Positions 17,960 to 27,113 of a stretch of 64,000 nt of DNA are shown one piece after another. The notes below the pieces were generated by a model, which was not told the origin of the DNA, made no database searches, and saw only the letters and a program-made list of their open reading frames with translations. The DNA lies in assembly GCA_947259215.1 (NCBI GenBank), contig CAMYLJ010000025.1, positions 1-64,000 on the forward strand. Reading direction: 5' to 3'. Each line of letters opens with the position of its first letter. Positions within the stretch are counted from its first letter, which is position 1. The DNA comes from an uncultured delta proteobacterium. GTDB lineage: Bacteria; Myxococcota_A; UBA9160; JAFDET01. A program made the position numbers and the translations under genes.

Positions 17960-18459
17960 TGCGACCGGGCATCGCCCGCTCCCTGGTCATCGTCATCGCG
18001 CTGGCGACCGGCGGCTGCGGCCCGCTGCGCGCGGAGCGCCCCCGGGAGCAACCGGCCGAGGCACCGCCTGCGGTCGAGCATGCCGTGCAGGGGGAGCGTC
18101 TGGAGGCGGTGATGCGCGGCCTCGATCGCCTGTCCAACGAGCGCCTGCCCCGCGCCCTCGGGACGCGCGACGTCCGCGGCCCGCGGGTCGCCGAGGTCGA
18201 GCGGATCGCCGCGGTCCTGGCGGACTCGGCGGCAGAGATCCCGGTGGCCGCGAACGACCTCGGGCTGGGCCCGGCCGAGCGCGGCGAGTTCCTAGGCTAC
18301 GCGGCCCAGCTCGAGCGCGAGGCGCGCGCGCTCTCCCAGGACGCCGAAGCGCTGGCACCCGACGCGCTGGACGCCCGGGTGGCCCAGCTCCGGGACGTCT
18401 GCGACACCTGTCACCAGCGCTTTCGCATCTCGCAGGACGACGAGGCATCCGCACCGTGA
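17959..18459 (+). CDS. Cytochrome c'-like monoheme protein
   Basis: Exported protein of 166 residues. A signal sequence ends near Cys19 (TGGCGP), which may make it a lipoprotein although the lipobox is not ideal. The mature part is helical and ends with one heme c site, CDTCH (Cys148, Cys151, His152), followed by QRFR. A C-terminal CxxCH on a four-helix bundle is the plan of class II cytochromes (c' and c-556). The start overlaps the porin stop and the stop overlaps the DASS transporter start. The function in this operon is not clear; electron transfer or sensing of a small ligand are options. Confidence 0.78.
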   Translation: MRPGIARSLVIVIALATGGCGPLRAERPREQPAEAPPAVEHAVQGERLEAVMRGLDRLSNERLPRALGTRDVRGPRVAEVERIAAVLADSAAEIPVAANDLGLGPAERGEFLGYAAQLEREARALSQDAEALAPDALDARVAQLRDVCDTCHQRFRISQDDEASAP

Positions 18460-19988
18460 CGGGCGCCGCGACCGCTACGTCCCCCCCGCGACCGGCCGCC
18501 CGCATCGGACGCCCGGCGGGGCCGCTCCTGGCCGCCGCCGTCTACGCCGCGCTTCCGGACGCCTACCTGAACGCCGCCGGGGAGGTCGTGCCCTTCGAGC
18601 ACGCCGGGCGGGCCACCGCCGCCATGGGGGTGTGGATGGCGGTCTGGTGGCTGTCGGAAGCCATCCCGATCTACGCCACCGCGCTGCTCCCGCTGGTGCT
18701 CTCGCCGCTGCTCGGGATCCTGCCGATGAAGGCCGCGGCGGCGCCCTACGCCCACGAGCTGATCTTCCTCTTCCTCGGCGGCTTCCTGGTGGCGCTCAGC
18801 ATGGAGCGCTGGGGACTCCACCGGCGCATTGCCCTGGTGGCGCTGCGGCTGGTGGGCGATCGGCCGGACCACATGGTGGGTGGCTTCATGGGGATCACGG
18901 CGCTGCTGAGCATGTGGGTCTCGAACACCGCCACGGCCATCATGCTGCTGCCGGTCGCCCGCAGCGTGATCGACCTGGTGAAGCGCCAGTCCGATCGCGA
19001 ATCCGACGCCAAGGACGGGCCCGTGCGCGGCTTTGCCGTGGCGCTGCTTCTGGGCGTGGCGTACGGCGCGTCCATCGGAGGGCTGGGCACGCCCATCGGG
19101 ACGCCTCCGAACCTGTTCCTGCTCTCCTACGCCCGCGAGCACCTCGGCCGCGAGATCAGCTTCGTGCGCTGGATGGGCCTGGCGCTTCCGCTGGTGATCG
19201 TGTTCCTGCCCCTCGCCTGGCTGCTCCTCACCCGGGTGCTGCATCCGATCTCGCTCGCGCGCATCGAGGGCGGCCGCGAGCTGATCCGGCGCCGGCTGGC
19301 GGAGCTCGGCCCCATGGGCCGCGGCGAACGCGTGACCCTCTGCGTCTTCCTTGCAGCGGCCTGCCTGTGGGTGCTGCGCCCGCTCCTCACGGAGATCGAG
19401 CTGGTCGGCCTGCGCCCGCTGGCCGGCCTCACCGACGCCGGCGTCGCCATGCTGGCCGCCCTCGCGCTCTTCGTGACGCCGGTGGACCGGAAGGCGGGCG
19501 AGTTCGCGCTCGACTGGAACACGGCCGTGCGACTGCCCTGGGGCATCCTGATCCTGTTCGGGGGCGGCCTCAGCCTGGCCGCGGCGATCGGCGCCCACGG
19601 CGTGGGCGAGCTTCTCGGGGCCCAGGTCGGCGCGCTGGCCGGCGTACCCACGCTCCTGGTGGTCCTCGGGATCGTGACGGGCATCGTCTTCCTCACCGAG
19701 CTCACCAGCAACACGGCGACCGCGGCCGCCCTGATCCCGATCCTGGCCGGCCTGGCGCCCGGCCTCGGCGCCGAGCCCCTGCTGCTGGTTGTGCCGGCGG
19801 CCCTGGCGGCGAGCTGCGCCTTCATGCTGCCCGTGGCCACGCCGCCGAACGCGATCGTGTTCGGCTCCGGCGAGCTCACCATCGCCGACATGAGCCGCGC
19901 CGGGCTGTGGCTGAATCTGGTCGGCATCGTCCTGATCACGGCGCTGGCCTACGCCGTGGTGATCCCGATCCTGGGCCTCTGGCCCTGA
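18456..19988 (+). CDS. DASS-family (SLC13) anion/sodium symporter
   Basis: Inner-membrane transporter of 510 residues. It has the two inverted repeats of the divalent anion:sodium symporters, each with an SNT motif (MWVSNTATAIMLLP near 155 and ELTSNTATAAALIPIL near 415). GGLGTPIGTPPN and PVATPPNAIVFGSGE carry the conserved Pro-Pro-Asn loops. The family imports dicarboxylates, sulfate or related anions with Na+. The GTG start overlaps the preceding cytochrome gene. In this operon it would move into the cytoplasm a solute that entered through the OprB-like porin. Confidence 0.9.
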   Translation: MTGAATATSPPRPAARIGRPAGPLLAAAVYAALPDAYLNAAGEVVPFEHAGRATAAMGVWMAVWWLSEAIPIYATALLPLVLSPLLGILPMKAAAAPYAHELIFLFLGGFLVALSMERWGLHRRIALVALRLVGDRPDHMVGGFMGITALLSMWVSNTATAIMLLPVARSVIDLVKRQSDRESDAKDGPVRGFAVALLLGVAYGASIGGLGTPIGTPPNLFLLSYAREHLGREISFVRWMGLALPLVIVFLPLAWLLLTRVLHPISLARIEGGRELIRRRLAELGPMGRGERVTLCVFLAAACLWVLRPLLTEIELVGLRPLAGLTDAGVAMLAALALFVTPVDRKAGEFALDWNTAVRLPWGILILFGGGLSLAAAIGAHGVGELLGAQVGALAGVPTLLVVLGIVTGIVFLTELTSNTATAAALIPILAGLAPGLGAEPLLLVVPAALAASCAFMLPVATPPNAIVFGSGELTIADMSRAGLWLNLVGIVLITALAYAVVIPILGLWP

Positions 19989-20010
19989 GCAAGGCAGCGG
20001 GGGGCCAACG

Positions 20011-20044
20011 AAAAGGGCGGCCGGCGTGGAGACGCCGACCGCCC
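20011..20044 (-). terminator. Hairpin between convergent genes, with T run on the minus strand
   Basis: GGGCGG-C-CGGCGT and ACGCCG-A-CCGCCC pair with one internal mismatch around a four-base loop. Read on the minus strand the stem is followed by TTTT, so it terminates the outer-membrane protein gene that ends at 20071. It may also serve the DASS gene ending at 19988. Confidence 0.75.
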
Positions 20045-20070
20045 GGAAGCTGCGCGCTCGCGCGCGGGGC

Positions 20071-21138
20071 TCAGAACTCGAGCGAGATCTGGGTCGTCAC
20101 CCGCTGGTTGAACACGAACTCGGTGGACGTCATCGGAAGCTCGTAGGCCGCGCTCAGGGTCACGTGCTCGTTGATCGGGATGTGAAGGCCCGCGGCGAAG
20201 GTCATGACCTGCTTGCCCGCCATGCCTCGGGAGCCGAGGTTCGCCACGTCGTTGGCCTCGAAGGGCCCCGTGCCGAGCGCGCTCTGCACGGTAGAGAGCG
20301 GCAAGGCGCCCAGCTTGGTTCGAATTCTGTAGCTGCCGTCGCCGCCACCCGTCCAGTACTGGCCGTTGAACTGCACGAACGGCGACAGGTACTTGTGGAC
20401 GTTGTACTCCCCGTACAGGTTGTAGAACAGGAACTGGCTCTGCTCGTCGAAGTCGAAGGGGATGTTCCCTCCGATGCCCCCGATCAGCCGCAGGTCGCCG
20501 ATCCCCCAGGCCGCCGCCAGGGCCGGCCGGAACTCGCCCGAGCCGTGCCCCTGGTAGAGGTTGCTGGAGCCGGTCGGCACCTCGAACTGCCCGATGGCCG
20601 AGAGGATGAAGTTCCGCTCCTTGTCCTGGATGAGCGCGTACTTGAGTCCGAAGCCCAGATTGAACCAGCCGGTGTGGTCGTCCAACAGCGGGTTGTCGGG
20701 GTTCAGCCAGCCGTAGCCGTCCTTGCCCGCGATGAAGGCCAGGCGGTCCGTGATGGCCACCTGCGCCTGCAGCGCCACGACGTTGAGGTCGCCACCCTGG
20801 AAGGCCGAGTCGTTCGGGAACTCATGCCAGATGTAGACGGGATAGATGCCCGTCGTGATGAACGGATCCTCGAAGAGATACGGCATCACGATCGGACGGT
20901 GGAAGCCGTCCCAGCGGCCGTCGCGGTCGCAGCCGGAGTCGAAGTCCGGGAACCAGGTGCGGCACTCGGCGGCGGCCGGGGCCGGCGCGGGAGCCGGCGC
21001 CGCCTCGGGAACGGGGCGCCGCGTGCCCTCACCAGGGCCGCCGTCGTCATCGATCACGTCCGCCCTGCCAGCGCCCGGCAGCGCGAGTGCCAGCGCCAAC
21101 AGCGCAACCGAAGCCATCCAACCGGTAAACACTTTCAT
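20071..21138 (-). CDS. Outer-membrane beta-barrel protein of unknown substrate
   Basis: Protein of 355 residues with a signal peptide (about 1-26, ending GAGRA). A Pro/Ala-rich linker (EAAPAPAPAPAAAE) leads to a barrel with alternating strands and a C-terminal Phe (TTQISLEF). It is rich in aromatic and Gly residues (YNLYGEYNVHKYLSPFVQFN). It looks like the transporter-like outer-membrane proteins that respond to solutes, but I do not recognise a named family. The ATG at 21138 is preferred because a GGGGGGA sequence precedes it and the signal peptide starts there. The 179-base gap upstream shows no confident promoter, only a nine-base direct repeat GTGGCGTTC. Confidence 0.78.
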   Translation of the reverse strand: MKVFTGWMASVALLALALALPGAGRADVIDDDGGPGEGTRRPVPEAAPAPAPAPAAAECRTWFPDFDSGCDRDGRWDGFHRPIVMPYLFEDPFITTGIYPVYIWHEFPNDSAFQGGDLNVVALQAQVAITDRLAFIAGKDGYGWLNPDNPLLDDHTGWFNLGFGLKYALIQDKERNFILSAIGQFEVPTGSSNLYQGHGSGEFRPALAAAWGIGDLRLIGGIGGNIPFDFDEQSQFLFYNLYGEYNVHKYLSPFVQFNGQYWTGGGDGSYRIRTKLGALPLSTVQSALGTGPFEANDVANLGSRGMAGKQVMTFAAGLHIPINEHVTLSAAYELPMTSTEFVFNQRVTTQISLEF

Positions 21139-21317
21139 GGGTCCCCCCTGCTTGGACGAGTAACCTAGCAACATGCATTCCGGGCGCGAGTGGCGTTCAG
21201 CACACCACGAGGGCACAAGAACCCCCAGCGTGTGGCGTTCCGCCCCAGCCCGAGGGCGATCAGCCTCACCACGCGGGTCCTCTTGCCCCCCACGCGGCGA
21301 CTGGCGAGCATGGACCC

Positions 21318-21707
21318 ATGGCGCACCCCAGGCGTCTCGTCACGAAGCCCACTCTCCTGAAGCGCGTTCGCCGGATCTGCCTCGCGCTCCCGGAAGCGAG
21401 CGAGAAGGAGGCCTGGGGCGGCCCCACCTTCCGCGTGCGCGGCCATAAGATGTTCGCCATGCACATGGACAACCACCATGGGGACGGGCGCGTCGCCCTG
21501 TGGCTCAACGCTGCGACCGGCGCCCAGGACGAGCGGGTGGAGTCCGACCCCGAGCGCTTCTTCGTACCGCCCTACATGGGGCCGCGCGGCTGGGTTGGCG
21601 TGCGCCTGGACCGCAAGCCCGACTGGAGCGCGATCGGCGCGCTGGTGGAAGAGAGCTACCGCCTGGTCGCACCCCGGAAGCTCGTGGCGCTGCTCGACGC
21701 GGACTGA
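21318..21707 (+). CDS. MmcQ/YjbR-family protein
   Basis: Small protein of 129 residues with the CyaY-like fold of the MmcQ/YjbR family. It begins with the usual LPEASEKEAWGGPTFRVRGHKMF, continues with VALWLNA in the middle and ends with the helix WSAIGALVEESYRLVAPRKL. Members were once called DNA-binding proteins, but no biochemical role is firmly established. It is convergent with hemN, only seven bases apart. Confidence 0.85.
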   Translation: MAHPRRLVTKPTLLKRVRRICLALPEASEKEAWGGPTFRVRGHKMFAMHMDNHHGDGRVALWLNAATGAQDERVESDPERFFVPPYMGPRGWVGVRLDRKPDWSAIGALVEESYRLVAPRKLVALLDAD

Positions 21708-21714
21708 GTGCTCT

Positions 21715-23112
21715 TCAGACCGCGCGGCTGAAGGTCGGGCGCGAGTCCGCGCCCGCCTCCGGCAGGTGGCGGTCGAAGACCGTCGCCAGGTTGCGCACGA
21801 GCACCCGCCCCAGGTCCGTCACCCGCACGCTGCCCTCTTCGTCGAGCGTGACCAGCTTGTCCTCGGCCGCGGGCGCCAGACGCCCGAGCTCGTCCGCGTA
21901 CCCCTCTCGCAGCTCGGCTCCGAAGCGGGCGCGGTACTCCTCGGCCCGGATCTCTCCCAGGCAGATCAGGCTGGAGATCAGCCAGCGGCGTTCCACGTCG
22001 TCGCGGGAGAGCCGGAACCCGCGCAGGGTGGCCACCCCCCGCTCCGCCACGGCCGCGTGCCAGCTCGGGAGGTCGCGGTGCGACTGCGCGTAGCTCGCGC
22101 GCAGCTCGCTGATGGCGCTGGGTCCGAAGCCGAGCAGGTCCACGCCGGCCTGGGTGGTCTGGCCCATGAAGTTGCGGCGCAGACTGCCGTCGGCCAGGGC
22201 CCGGGACAGCTCGTCGTCGGGACGCGCGAAGTGGTCGAGGCCGATGAACAGGTAGCCCGCGTCGAGCAGCCGGCGGATCGCCAGCAGGAAGATGCGCAGC
22301 TTCGTGGCCGGTTCCGGCAGGTTCTTGCGCTCGAACCCCCGCTGCTGCTTGGCGACCCAGGTGACGTGGGCGTAGGAGTAGAGGGCCAGGCGATCGGGCT
22401 GAAGCGCCAGCACCGAGTCCAGCGTCTCGCGAAAGCTCTCTTCCGTCTGGTACGGCAGGCCGTAGATCAGGTCGAGGTTGACGCTCTCGAACCCGCTGCG
22501 GCGCGCGCGCTCGACCAGGGCGGCGGTCATCTCCACCGGCTGGGCCCGGTGGATCGCCTGCTGCACCCGGGGATCGAAGTCCTGCACCCCCATGGAGATG
22601 CGATTGAAGCCGCACGCGCGCAGTGCCTCCACGTGGGCCTCGCCGGTGACCCGTGGATCCACCTCGACAGAGACCTCGGCGCCCGGGCGCAGGGGGAAGG
22701 CCTGGATGAGCGTCTCGTACAGCCGTCGGATCTGGTCCGGAGAGAGGTGCGTCGGAGTGCCGCCGCCCCAGTGCAGCTGGGTCGCCGTGCGCGCGGCGGG
22801 AAGCACCTCCCGGACCGCTTCGATCTCTCGCTGCAGCGTGTCCAGGTAGCGCTCGGGCAGCGCCGGATCGCGGGTGATCACCCGGTTGCAGGCGCAGAAG
22901 TGGCACAGGCTGGCGCAGAAGGGGACGTGGACGTAGAGCGAGAGCCCTTCGTCCGGGGCGCCCGCGCCAGCACCCAGGTCCTCCAGGAACGCGTCCGGCC
23001 CGTAGTCCTCCCTCCACACCGGAGCCGTCGGATAGCTCGTGTAGCGGGGCACGGGCCGGTCGTAGCGCGGCAGGATGCGCTCGAGCTGGGCGAGGAGGCG
23101 CTCGGGGTCCAT
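21715..23112 (-). CDS. hemN: Oxygen-independent coproporphyrinogen III oxidase
   Basis: Radical-SAM enzyme of 465 residues that decarboxylates two propionates of coproporphyrinogen III to vinyls in heme synthesis without oxygen. The cluster motif is VPFCASLCHFCAC (Cys66, Cys70, Cys73, with Cys75 as the extra HemN cysteine). GGGTPTHLS and the IYGLPYQT and GLDHFARPDDEL segments are typical of true HemN rather than HemW. The length fits the family. The gene begins two bases after fhs, so the two are one transcription unit. Its presence implies growth at low oxygen at least part of the time. Confidence 0.95.
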   Translation of the reverse strand: MDPERLLAQLERILPRYDRPVPRYTSYPTAPVWREDYGPDAFLEDLGAGAGAPDEGLSLYVHVPFCASLCHFCACNRVITRDPALPERYLDTLQREIEAVREVLPAARTATQLHWGGGTPTHLSPDQIRRLYETLIQAFPLRPGAEVSVEVDPRVTGEAHVEALRACGFNRISMGVQDFDPRVQQAIHRAQPVEMTAALVERARRSGFESVNLDLIYGLPYQTEESFRETLDSVLALQPDRLALYSYAHVTWVAKQQRGFERKNLPEPATKLRIFLLAIRRLLDAGYLFIGLDHFARPDDELSRALADGSLRRNFMGQTTQAGVDLLGFGPSAISELRASYAQSHRDLPSWHAAVAERGVATLRGFRLSRDDVERRWLISSLICLGEIRAEEYRARFGAELREGYADELGRLAPAAEDKLVTLDEEGSVRVTDLGRVLVRNLATVFDRHLPEAGADSRPTFSRAV

Positions 23113-23114
23113 GG

Positions 23115-24779
23115 CTACTGGAGGCCCGTGATGCAGCCCTCGCGCAGGTCGATCGACTCGGCCAGCGGCCTGCGCGGAAGCCCCGGCATGCGCAGGATGT
23201 CCCCGGTCAGGACCACCAGGAAGCCCGCGCCGGCGTTGATCTGGATCTGGCGCACCGTCACCTCGAAGTCGTCGGGGCGGCCACGGAGCGTGGGGTCGTC
23301 CGACAGGGAGGCCGGGGTCTTGGCGATGCAGATCGGCAGCCCCTCGTACCCGAGGCGGCGCACGTCGCGCAGGTCGCGCTCGGCGGCGCGGGTGAAGACC
23401 ACGTCCCGGGCCCCGTACATGCTGCGGGCCACCGCCAGGACCTTCTCCGGCAGGGGGTCGGCCAGATCGTAGAGCGGGCGCAGCGGCGAGTCGCCGGCGT
23501 GCGCCATCACTGCGCGGGCCAGCTCCTCGGCCCCCTCCCCGCCGCGCGCGAAGTGATCCGAGACCGCGAAGGGGACGCCCAGCTCCTGGCAGCGCCGGCG
23601 CACCACCTCGATCTCCTGCGCCTCGTCGTCCCCGAAGCGGTTCAGCGCCACGACCGGCGCCTCACCGAAGTGGCGGATGTTCTCGACGTGCTTCTCCAGG
23701 TTCGGGAGCCCCCGCTCCACCGCCGCGGGATCGCTGCGCTCGAGCTCACGGCGCGGCACGCCGCCGTGGAGCTTGAGCGCACGCACCGTCGCCACCAGCA
23801 CGACCGCGGCCGTCACGAGACCGGCGCCGCGGCACTTGATGTCGAAGAACTTCTCGGCCCCGAGGTCGAAGCCGAAGCCCGCCTCGGTCACGGCCCAGTC
23901 CGCCAGCTGCAGTGCCGCGCGGGTGGCGATCAGTGAGTTGCAGCCGTGGGCGATGTTGGCGAAGGGGCCGCCGTGCACGATGGCCGGCGTGCCCTCGAGG
24001 GTCTGCACCAGGTTGGGCCACAGGGCGTCGCGCAGCAGCGCCAGCATGGCTCCGGAGGCGCCGAGCTTCTCCGCGGTCACCGGCTCGCCGTCGTAGGTGA
24101 AGCCCACGAGCAGCCGGTCGATGCGGGCGCGCAGGTCGTTCCCGTCTTCGGCGAGGCAGAGCATGGCCATCACCTCGGAGGCGGCCGTGATGTCGAAGCC
24201 GGTCTCGCGCGGCACGCCCTGCTTGGGCCCCCCCAGCCCGACCACGACGTTGCGCAGGGCGCGGTCGTTCATGTCCATGACCCGGCGCCAGAGGATGCGC
24301 CGCGGGTCGATGCGAAGCGCGTTGCCGAAGTAGATGTGGTTGTCGAGGAGCGCCGCCAGCAGGTTGTGGGCCGAGGTGATGGCGTGGAAGTCGCCGGTGA
24401 AGTGGAGGTTGATCTTCTCCATCGGCAGGATCTGGCTGTAGCCGCCGCCCGTCGCGCCGCCCTTCATCCCGAAGGCCGGACCCAGGGAGGGCTCGCGCAG
24501 CGCCAGGCAAGCGGACTCGCCCAGGCGCGCCAGCGCCTGCGCCAGGCCGATGCTGGTGGTGGTCTTGCCCTCGCCCGCCGGCGTGGGCGTGATCGCGGAA
24601 ACCAGCACCAGGCGGCCGGCCCCGGGACGCCGCCGCGGGCGCGTCAGCACGGCCGGATCGATCTTGGCCACGTGGCGGTCGCAGGGACGCCAGTCGTCGG
24701 CGGCCAGCCCGAGCCCCTCGGCGATCTCGGCAATGGGACGCGGCTGGACGGAACGCGCGATCTCGAGGTCGGTCGGCAT
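23115..24779 (-). CDS. fhs: Formate--tetrahydrofolate ligase
   Basis: Enzyme of 554 residues that makes 10-formyl-THF from formate, THF and ATP. The P-loop is PTPAGEGKTT (about 65-74). Other family signatures are EPSLGPAFGMKGGATGGGYS, HFTGDFHAITSAHNLLAA and GGPFANIAHGCNS. MPTDLEIARS is the usual N-terminus, which supports the ATG at 24779 although no strong SD is seen. No methylene-THF dehydrogenase is adjacent; the only partner is hemN. It may serve C1 supply for purines and serine, or assimilation of formate. Confidence 0.95.
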   Translation of the reverse strand: MPTDLEIARSVQPRPIAEIAEGLGLAADDWRPCDRHVAKIDPAVLTRPRRRPGAGRLVLVSAITPTPAGEGKTTTSIGLAQALARLGESACLALREPSLGPAFGMKGGATGGGYSQILPMEKINLHFTGDFHAITSAHNLLAALLDNHIYFGNALRIDPRRILWRRVMDMNDRALRNVVVGLGGPKQGVPRETGFDITAASEVMAMLCLAEDGNDLRARIDRLLVGFTYDGEPVTAEKLGASGAMLALLRDALWPNLVQTLEGTPAIVHGGPFANIAHGCNSLIATRAALQLADWAVTEAGFGFDLGAEKFFDIKCRGAGLVTAAVVLVATVRALKLHGGVPRRELERSDPAAVERGLPNLEKHVENIRHFGEAPVVALNRFGDDEAQEIEVVRRRCQELGVPFAVSDHFARGGEGAEELARAVMAHAGDSPLRPLYDLADPLPEKVLAVARSMYGARDVVFTRAAERDLRDVRRLGYEGLPICIAKTPASLSDDPTLRGRPDDFEVTVRQIQINAGAGFLVVLTGDILRMPGLPRRPLAESIDLREGCITGLQ

Positions 24780-24831
24780 GGGAGGCCGAGCGTATCGCAG
24801 CCGGCCGCCCCCCCGGCCCCGCCCCGTCTGG

Positions 24832-24837
24832 TAGGCT
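24832..24837 (+). promoter_or_regulatory. Possible leaderless-transcript -10 box
   Basis: TAGGCT ends nine bases before the ATG at 24847, and no SD sequence is visible. This is the same spacing as before the small CxxC gene at 11587. Confidence 0.3.
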
Positions 24838-24846
24838 GCGAGAACC

Positions 24847-26397
24847 ATGCGACATCCCTTCCTCCCGCTGCTGCTCCCGATCCTGCTGCTTCCGGCCTGC
24901 GATTCCGCCGTGCCCGGGCTGCCTCCGCCCCTCGGCCAGGAGGATCCGGACTTCCGGCTTCCGGCCCTCCACGCCGAGCTCGACCCCATCGCCGGCGGCC
25001 GCATCGTCGACGCCTTCGGCCGCGAGGTGCTGCTGCGTGGGGTCAACGTCAACGCCCACGTGGAGTACTGGGCCTACGACCCGGAACTTCCCACCACCAC
25101 CCCGTTCGACGGGGCCGAGGCCGACCGCATCGCGTCCATGGGCTGGAACGCCGTGCGGCTCCTGCTGAGCTGGTCGCGCGTGGAGCCCGAGCCCGGCTAC
25201 TACGACGAGGCGTACCTGGACCAGATCGAGGAGGCCGTGCTGCTCCTTCAGCGGCGGGGCATCTACACGATCCTCGACCTCCACCAGGACGCCTGGGGCC
25301 CCACCCTCGTGGCGGCCGAGGACGAGGTCTGCCTGCCGAGCGAGGGGCCAGCGGTCGGCTGGGACGGTGCGCCCGGCTGGGCCACCCTGGACGGCGGCGA
25401 GCGGCGTTGTGCGCTCGGCGACGTGCGCGAGCTGTCGCCCGCCGTCGGCGCCGCCTTCGATGCCTTCTGGTCCGACGCCCCGGGGCCCGGTGGCGTCGGA
25501 ATCCGCACGCGCTACGTGCGCATGCTCGCCCGCCTGGCCGAGCGCTTCGCGCCGCTCGACGCGATCGCCGGGTACGACGTGATGAACGAGCCCAACTCCT
25601 TCGTGTTCGTGGGCCCGTTCCTCGAGCTGACCGCCTTCTACGTGGCCGCGCTGGCCGAGATCCGCGCGGCGGAGGCCCGGGTGGGCGCGCCGCGCCGGCT
25701 CTTCTTCTTCGAGCCCTCGATCCTGTGGAACGACTTCCAGATCGGCGTGCCGGAGCCCTTCGGCGACGACCAGATGGTGTACTCGCCTCACCTCTACCAG
25801 GGCGGGATCAACGACCAGCCCCTGATTCCGCGCTGGTTCCAGCAGGCGCGCGACGAGGCGGCGACCTTCGGCGGCGTTCCGGTCGTTACCACCGAGTGGG
25901 GCGGCGACCCACGCCGCGCCTCCGACCCGACCAACGACTTCTTCGAGCGCCACCAGGACCTCCAGGACGAATTCCGGATCGGAGCCACGCTCTGGAGCTG
26001 GCGCGAGGAGTGCGGTGACCCCCACAAGGCGAACGACGTGCGCGACGGACGCATTCCCTTCGTGTATGGGCTCTTCGACCGGGACTGCGCCACCAACACC
26101 GTGAGCGGCTGGCGCGAGGACTACCGCGACGCCCTCGTGCGGGCCTACGTGCGGGCCGCGCCGGGCCCCCTGGGCGCCGCGGTCTGGGACCCCGCGACGC
26201 GCCACTTCGAGGCCCGCGGCGACGCCGCGCCGCCCGGGTCGAGCTTCATCGTCTTCTGGCCCAGCCGCGACCGCACCCCGCCGCGCGTGCAGTCCCAGGG
26301 ACTGCACGCACTCCTCTCCGTCCCCGCCGACGAGGACTACCACTTCGTGGTGGGCCGGGCGGACGGGGGCGCCTGGGAGCTGCTGCTCGACGACTAG
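24847..26397 (+). CDS. GH5-family glycosidase lipoprotein (endoglycoceramidase-like)
   Basis: Exported glycoside hydrolase of 516 residues with a lipoprotein signal (LLPAC, Cys18). The catalytic (beta/alpha)8 barrel has the acid/base Glu248 in DVMNEPNS and the nucleophile Glu350 in VTTEWGGD. LLRGVNVNAHVEYW and ILDLHQDAWGP are typical of the endoglycoceramidase branch of family 5. About 100 C-terminal residues form a beta domain. It is probably anchored in the outer membrane and cleaves a glycoside or glycolipid; the actual substrate is not known. Its stop codon shares the bases CTAG with the stop of the convergent lipase gene. Confidence 0.88.
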   Translation: MRHPFLPLLLPILLLPACDSAVPGLPPPLGQEDPDFRLPALHAELDPIAGGRIVDAFGREVLLRGVNVNAHVEYWAYDPELPTTTPFDGAEADRIASMGWNAVRLLLSWSRVEPEPGYYDEAYLDQIEEAVLLLQRRGIYTILDLHQDAWGPTLVAAEDEVCLPSEGPAVGWDGAPGWATLDGGERRCALGDVRELSPAVGAAFDAFWSDAPGPGGVGIRTRYVRMLARLAERFAPLDAIAGYDVMNEPNSFVFVGPFLELTAFYVAALAEIRAAEARVGAPRRLFFFEPSILWNDFQIGVPEPFGDDQMVYSPHLYQGGINDQPLIPRWFQQARDEAATFGGVPVVTTEWGGDPRRASDPTNDFFERHQDLQDEFRIGATLWSWREECGDPHKANDVRDGRIPFVYGLFDRDCATNTVSGWREDYRDALVRAYVRAAPGPLGAAVWDPATRHFEARGDAAPPGSSFIVFWPSRDRTPPRVQSQGLHALLSVPADEDYHFVVGRADGGAWELLLDD

Positions 26398-27098
26398 CGC
26401 GTCGACGCACCCAGGATGCGGGCGACCTCGCCGAAGACGCTCGGGCGGAAGAGCAGCTCCACGTGACCGAGGTCGTCGAAGCGTCGGGTGTCGCCGAAGG
26501 GGCAGCGCGCGGCTTCGGTGGGCTGGACCAGCAGGTCGCGCCCCGCCACCAAGGAGGTCACGTGCACGCCGGCGGGCGCGGGCAACGCGTTCAGGTGTCG
26601 GATGAACGGACCGTCGGGCAGGAGCTGACGCACCAGCGCCGAGGGCAGGAAATTCGCGGCGTGGGTGCCGCCGTGGGGCGTGCCCAAGGTGATCAGACGA
26701 TCCACGCGCCGGGCGCCCCCCAGCTGCTGGAGGTAGTAGCGCGCGACGAGCCCGCCCAGGGAGTGCGCGACCAGGTCGATCCGGCCGCCCTGCACGACGC
26801 GGCGCAGCTCGTGCCGGAGCTGGAGCGCCAGCGCCTCCAGCGAGCCCGAGCTGCGGTAGTTGACGGCGTACTGCCGGCGATGGCCGAGCGCGCGCAGGTA
26901 GGTCTGGAGCGGCAGGAAGCCGGCGCGGTTGGCGCCGAGCCCGTGCACGAACACGACGGTCCGCGTCTCGCGCCCGGCCGCGGGCGGCACCCCGGCGCGG
27001 CGCCGGCCGAGGGGCCAGAGCACGCCGTGGGCCAGGTAGGAGAGGCCCTCGCGCACGATCGCCCGCCGGACGTCGTCCCGATCGTATTCGCTCGACAC
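26394..27098 (-). CDS. Triacylglycerol lipase-like alpha/beta hydrolase
   Basis: Hydrolase of 234 residues related to bacterial lipases of the LipA/EstA type. The oxyanion region is FVHGLGANRAG (about 50-60). The nucleophile is Ser113 in AHSLGG, followed by LGTPHGGT, and Asp188 and His212 complete a likely triad. No signal peptide is visible, so it probably acts in the cytoplasm or needs another export route. It follows the 88-residue gene by 15 bases on the same strand and shares its operon and the AT-rich divergent promoter. Confidence 0.85.
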   Translation of the reverse strand: MSSEYDRDDVRRAIVREGLSYLAHGVLWPLGRRRAGVPPAAGRETRTVVFVHGLGANRAGFLPLQTYLRALGHRRQYAVNYRSSGSLEALALQLRHELRRVVQGGRIDLVAHSLGGLVARYYLQQLGGARRVDRLITLGTPHGGTHAANFLPSALVRQLLPDGPFIRHLNALPAPAGVHVTSLVAGRDLLVQPTEAARCPFGDTRRFDDLGHVELLFRPSVFGEVARILGASTR

Positions 27099-27113
27099 GG
27101 ACGCTGCCGCAGC

